In this document: piece by piece, positions 17,245 to 24,765 of the stretch
Layout: every line of letters starts with the position of its first letter
Position numbering within the stretch: position 1 is the first letter of the stretch
DNA from: an uncultured Gemella sp.
Lineage (GTDB): Bacteria; Bacillota; Bacilli; Staphylococcales; Gemellaceae
Length of the DNA: 24,765 bases
Reading direction: 5' to 3'
NCBI GenBank assembly: GCA_927911745.1
Contig: CAKMQF010000146.1
Location: 1 to 24,765 of the forward strand
Notes under the pieces: generated by a model
What the model was told of the DNA's origin: nothing
What the model saw: the letters and a program-made list of their open reading frames with translations, nothing else
Databases searched by the model: none
Made by a program: the position numbers and the translations under genes

Positions 17245-18248
17245 TGAGTAAAAAGTATGAAGAAAGTGGTGTAAGTCTACAAGCAGGTTATGAGAGTGTA
17301 GAACGTATTAAAAAACACGTAGCTCGTACTAAAAATCTTGGTATGATGTCAGCTATTGGTGGTTTTGGGGGAGCGTTCGACCTTAGTAGTTATAACTTTA
17401 AAAATCCTGTATTAGTTAGTGGTACTGACGGTGTAGGTACAAAATTAAAACTTGCATTCGAATTAGATATTCATAATACTATCGGTATTGATGTAGTAGC
17501 GATGTGTGCTAATGATATACTTGCTCAAGGTGCGATTCCATTATTTTTCCTAGATTATCTAGCAGTAGGTAAAAACTACCCTGAACAAGTAGAAGCGATA
17601 GTTGAAGGTGTTGCTGAAGGTTGTGTTCAAGCAGGATGTGCGATAGTCGGTGGGGAGACTGCTGAGATGGCAGGATTTTATGAAGATGGAGAATATGATA
17701 TCGCAGGATTCTGTGTAGGAGCTCAGGAGAAGGAGTTATTACTAAGTACAGAAAACACAAAAGCAGGTCAAATAGTAATTGGACTTCCATCAAGTGGAGT
17801 ACATTCTAATGGTTTCTCATTAGTAAGAAAAATTTTAAAAGATAATAATATTGGTTTAAACGAAGAATTTAACGGAACTACAGTAGGAAAAACTTTATTA
17901 ACACCTACTAAAATCTATGTAAAAGAAGTACTTAAAGTATTGGAAGAGGTTAAAGTAGCAGGAATAGCACATATTACTGGGGGAGGTTTCCATGAGAACT
18001 TACCTCGTGCTCTAAAAGACGGATTAGGTATGAAGATTGATAAAAGCTCATATGAAGTACCTGAGATATTTAAGTACCTTCAAGAAAAAGGTAAAATTGA
18101 TGAAGAAGAAATGTATCATATCTTTAATATGGGTGTAGGTATGGCATTAATAGTAAACAAGGAAGACGTAGATAAAACTTTATCATTAATTGATAATGCG
18201 TTTGTCCTTGGAGAAGTAACAGATGAAAGTGGAATAGAAATAGTATGA
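17244..18248 (+). CDS. purM: PurM: AIR synthetase (FGAM cyclo-ligase)
   Basis: It closes the imidazole ring of FGAM with ATP. The 334-aa protein shows [13 protein letters not shown] at the start, [10 protein letters not shown] (about 53-62), [25 protein letters not shown], and a C-terminal MGVGM segment. Length is normal. The start overlaps the purF stop by 1 nt, and its own stop overlaps the purN start by 4 nt. Confidence 0.96.
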   Translation: MSKKYEESGVSLQAGYESVERIKKHVARTKNLGMMSAIGGFGGAFDLSSYNFKNPVLVSGTDGVGTKLKLAFELDIHNTIGIDVVAMCANDILAQGAIPLFFLDYLAVGKNYPEQVEAIVEGVAEGCVQAGCAIVGGETAEMAGFYEDGEYDIAGFCVGAQEKELLLSTENTKAGQIVIGLPSSGVHSNGFSLVRKILKDNNIGLNEEFNGTTVGKTLLTPTKIYVKEVLKVLEEVKVAGIAHITGGGFHENLPRALKDGLGMKIDKSSYEVPEIFKYLQEKGKIDEEEMYHIFNMGVGMALIVNKEDVDKTLSLIDNAFVLGEVTDESGIEIV

Positions 18249-18808
18249 AGAAAGTAGCGATATTTGCATCAGGAACAGGAAGTAATTTCGAAAAAATTGC
18301 AGATGACGAAAGATTAAAAGATAAAATATCAATTGAGTTATTAGTGTGCGATAGAAAAGATGCAGCAGTTATTAGAAAAGCACATGATAGAAATATTAAG
18401 GTATTTATATTCTCTGCGAAAGATTTTGAGTCAAAAGAAGCGTATGAAAGTGTAATTTTTGAGAAAGTTAAAGATTTAGACTATATATTTTTAGCAGGAT
18501 ATATGAGAATTATTTCACCGTATTTCTTAGAAAAATATAAAAAGACAATACTTAATTTACATCCATCACTATTGCCGAAATTTAAAGGGAAAGATGCTAT
18601 AGAACAAGCGTTCAATGCAGGAGAGAAAGAAATAGGAATTAGTATTCATTATGTAAATGAAGAACTTGATGGTGGAGAAGTAATTGCTCAAAGATCATTT
18701 GAAGTTTTAGAAGATGATACTATAGAAACTGTTACTGAAAAAATACATAAACTAGAACATAAATTATATCCAGAAGTAATATTAAAGTTAGTTGAGGAGG
18801 CACTATGA
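18245..18808 (+). CDS. purN: PurN: GAR transformylase
   Basis: It formylates glycinamide ribonucleotide with 10-formyl-THF. The 187-aa product starts [14 protein letters not shown] (phosphate-binding loop) and has the [12 protein letters not shown] segment, [12 protein letters not shown] with the catalytic histidine, and an [10 protein letters not shown] segment near the C-terminus. The formyl donor is made by Fhs at the end of this operon. It overlaps purM and purH by 4 nt each. Confidence 0.95.
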   Translation: MKKVAIFASGTGSNFEKIADDERLKDKISIELLVCDRKDAAVIRKAHDRNIKVFIFSAKDFESKEAYESVIFEKVKDLDYIFLAGYMRIISPYFLEKYKKTILNLHPSLLPKFKGKDAIEQAFNAGEKEIGISIHYVNEELDGGEVIAQRSFEVLEDDTIETVTEKIHKLEHKLYPEVILKLVEEAL

Positions 18809-20325
18809 CTAAAAGAGCATTAATAAGTGTGAGTGATAAAACAAATATTGTAGAATTTGCGAAAGGTTTAGAAAAACATGGTTTTGAAGTTATTAGTACA
18901 GGTGGAACTTATACTCATTTAAAAAATAATGGAGTAAGTTGTATCAGTATCGAAGATGTTACGCATTTTCCAGAAATTTTAGAGGGACGCGTAAAAACAC
19001 TTCATCCTAAAATTCATGGAGGACTACTTTCAAAACGTGGTAATGAACTTCATAATAAACATGTAGCTGAAAATAACATTGAGTATATTGACTTAGTTTG
19101 TGTAAACTTATATCCATTTGAAGCTACTGTGAAAAAAGAAGGAGTTAGTGAAGAGGAAATCATCGAAAATATTGATATCGGTGGTCCTAGTATGCTAAGA
19201 AGTGCGGCTAAAAACTTCAACGATGTAGCGGTAGTTACTGATATTAATGACTATGATAAAATTCTTGAAGAACTTGAACAAGGTGGAATCTCATATGAAA
19301 CGCGTCGCGCTTTAGCGATTAAAGTATTCAATACTACAGCTAGTTATGATGCTGCTATCGCCAATTACTTCAATAAAAAAGATAATCTAGTACCTGAAAA
19401 ATTAACATTATCGTATAAACTTCAAGATAGTCTTCGTTATGGTGAGAACCCTCATCAAAAAGCTTATCACTACGTACAAGATAATAATGAAAGTTATGCA
19501 TTGCAAAATGCTGTGCAACTTCACGGAAAGGAAATGTCATACAATAATATTCAAGATGCTTCTGCGGCACTGGATATTCTTGCAGAGTTTGATGAAACTA
19601 CATGTGTTGCAGTTAAACATATGAATCCATGTGGAGTAGCGATAGGAAGTTCTGTATTTGAAGCGTATAGTAGAGCTTACGAAGCAGATCCTGTATCTAT
19701 CTTCGGAGGAATTGTTGCAGTAAATGGCAAAGTAGATAAAGAAACTGCTGAAAAAATGCATAGTATTTTCTTAGAAATTATACTAGCTACAGATTATGAT
19801 GAAGAAGCGTTAGAGATACTAACTAAGAAGAAAAATCTACGTATTTACAAACTGTCAGAAAAAAATAATAATCATGAACAACAAATTAAAAGTGTTCGTG
19901 GTGGAATCTTAGTGCAAGATTTTAACGAGAAACTAGCAGATGAATATGAAAGTGTAACTGAAAAGAAAGTAGATGAAACTCAACAAAGAGATATTGAGTT
20001 TGGCTTAAAAGTAGTAAAACACGTTAAATCAAACGCAATAGTTGTAGTAAAAGATGGGCAAACTTTAGGAATTGGTGCTGGTCAGATGAATAGAGTAGGT
20101 TCATGTAAAATAGCTTTAGAACAAGCAGGGGAAAAAGCAAAAGGTGCAGTATTAGCTTCTGATGCATTCTTCCCAATGAGAGATAGTGCTGATATTGCGG
20201 CAGATTATGGTATTGCTGCGATAGTGCAACCAGGAGGCTCTATCCGAGATCAAGAAAGTATTGATGCATGTAATGAGAAAGGTGTGGCGATGGTCTTCAG
20301 TAAAATACGCCACTTTAAACACTAA
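18805..20325 (+). CDS. purH: PurH: AICAR transformylase / IMP cyclohydrolase
   Basis: This bifunctional enzyme makes the last two steps to IMP. The N-terminal IMP cyclohydrolase domain (about 1-195) has ALISVSDKTNI, STGGTYTHL and GRVKTLHPKIHGG. The C-terminal transformylase has LRYGENPHQ, KHMNPCG with its catalytic Lys-His pair, SDAFFPM, and ends in RHFKH as the family does. The 506-aa length is normal and no frame break is seen. It overlaps purN by 4 nt and is followed by purD after 1 nt. Confidence 0.96.
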   Translation: MTKRALISVSDKTNIVEFAKGLEKHGFEVISTGGTYTHLKNNGVSCISIEDVTHFPEILEGRVKTLHPKIHGGLLSKRGNELHNKHVAENNIEYIDLVCVNLYPFEATVKKEGVSEEEIIENIDIGGPSMLRSAAKNFNDVAVVTDINDYDKILEELEQGGISYETRRALAIKVFNTTASYDAAIANYFNKKDNLVPEKLTLSYKLQDSLRYGENPHQKAYHYVQDNNESYALQNAVQLHGKEMSYNNIQDASAALDILAEFDETTCVAVKHMNPCGVAIGSSVFEAYSRAYEADPVSIFGGIVAVNGKVDKETAEKMHSIFLEIILATDYDEEALEILTKKKNLRIYKLSEKNNNHEQQIKSVRGGILVQDFNEKLADEYESVTEKKVDETQQRDIEFGLKVVKHVKSNAIVVVKDGQTLGIGAGQMNRVGSCKIALEQAGEKAKGAVLASDAFFPMRDSADIAADYGIAAIVQPGGSIRDQESIDACNEKGVAMVFSKIRHFKH

Positions 20326-20326
20326 T

Positions 20327-21563
20327 ATGGCTAAAGTATTAGTAGTGGGAAGCGGTGGTAGAGAGCACGCTATCGCTTATAAATTCCATAAAGAAGGTCA
20401 CGAAGTACATATGGCAGGGATTAATCCTGCAGTCGAAGAATTTGGAGTATGTGTAGCATTAACAGAAGACCAAATACCAAGCTATGCAAAATCAAATGCT
20501 ATTGATCTTGTTTTCGTTGGACCTGAAGTACCATTAGTGAACGGTTTAGTAGATGAACTGCAAAAAGTAGGTGTCCGTGCCTTTGGACCATCAAAACTTG
20601 CAGCACAACTAGAAGGAAGTAAAGTATTTTCAAAAATGATGATGAGAAAATACAATATTCCAACAGCAAAATATGAAAGTTTCAATGATTATGAACAAGC
20701 GAAAGAGTACTTAAGCAATCAAAAAGCACCTATTGTCCTAAAAGCAGACGGCTTAGCTGCAGGTAAAGGAGTAATTATTGCCAATACTCTAGAAGAAGCT
20801 CAATTAGAACTTAAAGAAATGATGTGTAATGCAAAATTTAATAAGGCAGGGGCTAGTGTCGTTATTGAAGAATTTCTTCAAGGTGAGGAATTCTCACTTA
20901 TGTGTTTTGTTTCAGATAAAAAAGTCTATCCTATGGAAATTGCACAAGACCACAAACGTGCATTTGATAATGATGAAGGGTTAAACACAGGTGGTATGGG
21001 AGCGTATCTTCCACTTAAGAAAATTACTCAACAAGATATAGATGAAGGTGTTAGAAATGTTGTTCAGCCTATGGTTGATGCTATGAGTGATGAGGGAATG
21101 CCATTTTACGGAATACTGTATGCAGGTCTTATGAAATGTCAAGATGGTGTAAAAACTATTGAATTTAACGTTCGTTTTGGGGACCCAGAGAGCGAAATAT
21201 TACTTCTTTCTTTAGAGAGTAGTTTATATGAAATAGCAAATAATATTATCGATGGTAAAGAAGTAGAGTTGAAATGGAGTAAAGATGCCTCCATTGGTGT
21301 CGTAATGGCAGCGAAAGGATATCCGGAACACAGTGAAAAAGGGGCTGTAATACATGGTTTAGATAAAGTTACTACACCAGTATTCCATATGGGGACTAAG
21401 CGTGTAGGTGATGATATAGTGATTAATGGTGGTCGTGTATTATTAGTCTGCGCTCAAGGAAAGAGCTTGCAAGAAGCATATAAAAAAAGTGTATAATGAG
21501 ATAGTAAAAATAGAATGTGAAGAACTATTTTACAGAAAAGACATCGGTCATTTGTCTTTATAG
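20327..21563 (+). CDS. purD: PurD: GAR synthetase (frame break near the 3' end)
   Basis: It ligates phosphoribosylamine and glycine with ATP. I start at ATG 20327 (MAKVLVVGSGGREHA), directly after purH; the frame open further upstream is just overlap with purH. ATP-grasp motifs: KADGLAAGKGV, EEFLQGEEFSLM, and FNVRFGDPESE. The uninterrupted frame ends at 21496 inside the C-terminal domain. With six instead of seven A at 21482-21488 it continues EAYKKVYNEIVK and FYRKDIGH to a TAG at 21563, giving 411 aa, the family norm. Confidence 0.92.
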
Positions 21564-21613
21564 TATTTTGAGATAGATCGATTGAAATAAAAAAACATCA
21601 GGAGATTATTGCA

Positions 21614-22919
21614 ATGATTGAAAGATATAGTAGAGAAGAAATGCGTAATATCTTTAGCGATGAGAATCGTTTTAAAGCATATTTAGAAGTAGAACTTTAT
21701 GCGACAGAAGCTTGGAGTACATTAGGGGTTGTACCAAAAGAAGATGTTGAAAAATTATTCGCTAATGCAAAATTTGACCTACCAGGAATTTTAGAATTAG
21801 AAAAAGAAACAAAACATGACATCGTAGCATTCACTCGTAATGTGTCTAGTTATCTAGGTGATGAGAAAAAATGGGTGCACTATGGTTTAACATCTACTGA
21901 TGTTGTTGATACTGCTTATGGATATTTATATAAACAAGCTAACGATATACTTTACAGAGATTTATTAAATTTCCAAGAAGTATTAAAAGAAAAAGCATTA
22001 CAATATAAATTTACACCTTGTATCGGACGTACTCACGGGGTGCACGCTGATATTAGTAGTTTTGGATTAAAATTCGCTCTTTATTATGATGAGTTCAACC
22101 GTCATATCAAACGTTTCAATGAAGTAAGAAAAAATTATTGAAGTAGGTAAAATCTCTGGAGCTGTAGGTACATTCTCAAATACACCACCAGAAGTTCAAG
22201 ACTATGTTTGTGCAAAATTAGGAATTGAATCAAGTAATATTTCAACGCAAACTTTACAACGTGATAGACACGCAGATTACTATGCAACTTTAGCATTAAT
22301 CGCAAGTTCAATCGAAAAAATCGGTGTAGAAATTCGTCACTTACAACGTACAGAAGTAAGAGAAGCAGAAGAATTCTTCTCGAAAAATCAAAAAGGTTCA
22401 AGTGCAATGCCTCACAAACGTAATCCAATCTCTAGTGAAAACATGGCAGGATGTGCTAGAATCATGCGTGGATATATGTTCGCAGCTTACGAAAATATTC
22501 CATTGTGGCATGAACGTGATATTTCTCACTCAAGTGCAGAAAGAATCTTAAGTAATGATGCAACAACATTATTAGACTACATGTTAAATAGATTTACTAA
22601 TGTTGTGAAAAATCTAACAGTATTTACAGACAACATGATTAAAAATATTTATGCTACTAATGGTGTAATCTTCGCTCAAAGAACTATGAGTAACCTTATT
22701 GAAAAATACTCATTCTCTCGTGAAGAAGCGTACGATTTAGTACAACCACTAGCGATGAAATCATGGTTCGAAGGTATTCCATTTAGACAACTACTTGAAG
22801 AAAATGAAACTATTAAAAATATAGTTTCTAAAGAAGTATTAGATAGTTGTTTCGACCTAAATGTACACCTTGTAAATATTGACAAAATATACAAACGTAT
22901 TCCAGGATTGGAAGATTAA
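21614..22919 (+). CDS. purB: PurB: adenylosuccinate lyase (one frame break)
   Basis: It removes fumarate both from SAICAR and from adenylosuccinate. A six-A run (22129-22134) breaks the frame. With five A it reads [19 protein letters not shown] and the product is 434 aa, as expected. Motifs: [21 protein letters not shown], and the fumarase/aspartase superfamily signature [10 protein letters not shown] (catalytic loop). The start follows CAGGAG. The gap to the corrected purD stop is 50 nt with no terminator, so it is probably in the same transcript. Confidence 0.94.
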
Positions 22920-22958
22920 AATAAAAAATAACAAGCTCAAAGAAAAGAGGTAGATTAA

Positions 22959-24614
22959 ATGAAGTCAGACTTTCAAATTTCAAACGAATGTGAAAAGAAA
23001 CATATTGCTGAAGTAGCAGGTAAATTAGGGATAAAAGAAGAAGATTTAATATTATACGGAAATCACAAAGCAAAAATCCAAACAAAAAATCTTAAAAAAG
23101 ATATTAATGACGATGCAAAACTAGTATTAGTTACATCTATTAATCCAACATCAAGTGGAGAAGGGAAAAGTACTGTAACTATCGGTTTATCTGATGGATT
23201 AAATAGAATCGGGAAAAAATCTTGTGTAGCACTACGTGAACCATCTTTAGGTCCTGTATTAGGAAGAAAAGGTGGAGCAGCTGGTGGAGGATATGCTCAA
23301 GTAGTACCGATGGAAGACATTAACCTTCACTTTACTGGAGATATGCACGCTATTACTACAGCTCACAATGCAATCGCAGTATTAGTAAATAACCATGTAT
23401 TCCAAGGAAACGAATTAGAAATAGATAAAATCGTCTTTAACCGTGTAATGGACATGAACGCACGTGATTTACGCCATGTTAAAGTAAATGCAGGAACAGA
23501 CCTAGAACGCCTTGATGGTTTTGATATTACTGTAGCTAGTGAAGTAATGGCTATATTATGTCTATCAGAAGGTATTGCTGATCTTAAAGAAAAATTAAGT
23601 AATATCCTTGTAGCTTACAATAAAAAAGGTGAACCAGTTTACCTAAAAGATTTGAAAATTGAAGGTGTTATAACTTCATTATTAAAAGATGCAATTAAAC
23701 CGAATATTGTTCAAACATTAGAGAACAATCCAGCGATTATTCACGGTGGACCATTCGCAAATATTGCGCATGGATGTAACTCAATCTTAGCTACAAAAAC
23801 AGCTTTAAAATTTGCTGATTATGTAATTACAGAAGCAGGATTCGGAGCTGACTTAGGAGCTGAGAAATTCTTAAACATTAAATGTCGTAAAGCAGGACTT
23901 AAACCAAAAGCTGCTGTAGTAGTTGCTACTGTTAAAGCATTAAAACTACACGGTGACATTGAAGAAAAAGACCTAAAAGAAGAAAACTTAGAAGCATTAG
24001 CTAAAGGTGTTCAAAACTTAGAAAAACACATCGAAAACTTACGTAAATTCAATTTACCGATAGTGGTAGCTCTAAATGTCTTTGTTACTGATACAGAAAA
24101 AGAATTAGCATTCTTAGAAAACTGGGCTAAAGAACAAGGTGTAGAATTCTCTCGTACAGAAGTATGGGAAAAAGGTGGTCTTGGTGGAATAGACCTAGCT
24201 GAAAAAGTAGTAAAAGCTGTAGAAGAAAATGACAAAGAATTACAATTATTATACAAAGACGAAGCTTCAATTACTGAAAAAATTGAAACAGTATGTCGCG
24301 AGATATACGGTGCTGATGGAGTTAACTTCTCTGATGAAGTTAAAGCTGAGATCGAAAGAATCGAAGGACTTGGATTCAAAAATCTACCAGTATGTATGGC
24401 AAAAACTCCAGCTTCATTAACAGATAATGCGAAAATTAAAGGTCGTCCTACAGGATTTAACATTACTATCAATGATGTTAAATTAAGAAGTGGTGCTGGA
24501 TTCGTAGTAGCATATGCGAACAAAGTACTAACAATGCCAGGACTTCCAAAAGTGCCAAGTGCATTAAATATCGATATCGATGAAGAAACAGAAACAATCA
24601 TCGGAATCTTCTAA
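22959..24614 (+). CDS. fhs: Formate-tetrahydrofolate ligase
   Basis: It makes 10-formyl-THF from formate, THF and ATP in the cytoplasm. The 551-aa product has the P-loop TSSGEGKST (about 64-72), LREPSLGPVLGRKGGAAGGG in its N-terminal third (shortened here to LREPSLGP and GGAAGGGYAQV), HFTGDMHAI, and the C-terminal LPKVPSALNIDID. Length is normal. It starts 39 nt after purB with AAGAGGT as ribosome site, and no terminator intervenes. Sitting last in the purine operon, it supplies the formyl donor for PurN and PurH. Confidence 0.96.
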   Translation: MKSDFQISNECEKKHIAEVAGKLGIKEEDLILYGNHKAKIQTKNLKKDINDDAKLVLVTSINPTSSGEGKSTVTIGLSDGLNRIGKKSCVALREPSLGPVLGRKGGAAGGGYAQVVPMEDINLHFTGDMHAITTAHNAIAVLVNNHVFQGNELEIDKIVFNRVMDMNARDLRHVKVNAGTDLERLDGFDITVASEVMAILCLSEGIADLKEKLSNILVAYNKKGEPVYLKDLKIEGVITSLLKDAIKPNIVQTLENNPAIIHGGPFANIAHGCNSILATKTALKFADYVITEAGFGADLGAEKFLNIKCRKAGLKPKAAVVVATVKALKLHGDIEEKDLKEENLEALAKGVQNLEKHIENLRKFNLPIVVALNVFVTDTEKELAFLENWAKEQGVEFSRTEVWEKGGLGGIDLAEKVVKAVEENDKELQLLYKDEASITEKIETVCREIYGADGVNFSDEVKAEIERIEGLGFKNLPVCMAKTPASLTDNAKIKGRPTGFNITINDVKLRSGAGFVVAYANKVLTMPGLPKVPSALNIDIDEETETIIGIF

Positions 24615-24649
24615 CACAAAATATACGACAGATTAAAACAATAAGAACT

Positions 24650-24696
24650 AAGTAACTTGAGAATTAGTATAAACTGATTCCCAGGTTACTTTTTTT
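24650..24696 (+). terminator. Terminator of the purine operon
   Basis: Arms at 24650-24664 and 24677-24691 (AAGTAACTTG and its partner) pair over 15 positions with one A-C mismatch and one T-G, followed by a T run. It lies 35 nt after the fhs stop. No other terminator was seen after any gene from purE on. Confidence 0.88.
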
Positions 24697-24765
24697 GATT
24701 TTATCCGGTGGATGACTCAAAAAGACCTAAATTTTAACAAAGTGTATATGAGAATTCATAGACAC

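Noticed and set aside
24011..24601. 196-codon open frame on the minus strand opposite fhs
   Set aside because: It lies entirely within fhs, has no recognisable protein features, and is a by-product of fhs codon use. The same applies to other antisense frames over fba, purL and purD.

Overview
The window looks like chromosome of a low-GC Firmicute. AT-rich Shine-Dalgarno-led genes, a T-box leader on glycyl-tRNA synthetase, a class II aldolase and a purine operon with a single-chain PurL all fit Bacilli. My best guess is Gemella, from recognition of the proteins and gene order rather than any database check.

Layout. 1-377: the end of a tRNA cluster (Phe partial, Gly, Ile, Ser) with its terminator. 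401-1534: a bidirectional terminator, a possible insertion-sequence end, and birA on the minus strand. 1597-1951: the 3' remnant of an RluD-type pseudouridine synthase gene with a terminator. 2195-4239: fba (class II fructose-bisphosphate aldolase), then an M42 metallo-aminopeptidase. 4240-4936: a dyad-rich intergenic stretch, a strong promoter and a small secreted protein ending in a sortase-like LPKTS motif but lacking a membrane anchor. 5019-6938: a minus-strand pair, CPBP membrane protease then an MFS transporter. 7090-8718: T-box leader and glycyl-tRNA synthetase. 8816-9512: a hicAB toxin-antitoxin pair on the minus strand with a direct-repeat operator. 9777-24696: a purine biosynthesis operon, purE-K-L-C-F-M-N-H-D-B followed by fhs, ending in one terminator. 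24697-24765 shows nothing I can call.

How the genes work together. The purine genes encode PRPP amidotransferase (PurF), GAR synthetase (PurD), GAR transformylase (PurN), FGAM synthase (PurL), AIR synthetase (PurM), the PurK/PurE carboxylation pair, SAICAR synthetase (PurC), adenylosuccinate lyase (PurB) and the bifunctional PurH. That is the complete route from PRPP to IMP. Fhs makes the 10-formyl-THF used by PurN and PurH. Most junctions overlap by 1-8 nt, so the block is almost certainly one transcript from the promoter at 9801-9829.

Quality caveat. Eight protein genes and the rluD remnant carry reading-frame breaks, and nearly every break is a one-base length change in a run of A or T; one birA break is a TT pair. 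After one-base correction each intact gene regains the normal family length and C-terminus. I therefore treat these as probable sequencing or assembly errors and give corrected gene spans. The alternative, widespread gene decay, is unlikely because five of the affected genes are housekeeping genes in different places.

Nothing here is a clear undescribed multi-gene system. The most interesting items are the small LPKTS-ending secreted protein and its promoter, the unusually short glycine T-box, and the inverted 12-mers flanking the purine promoter.
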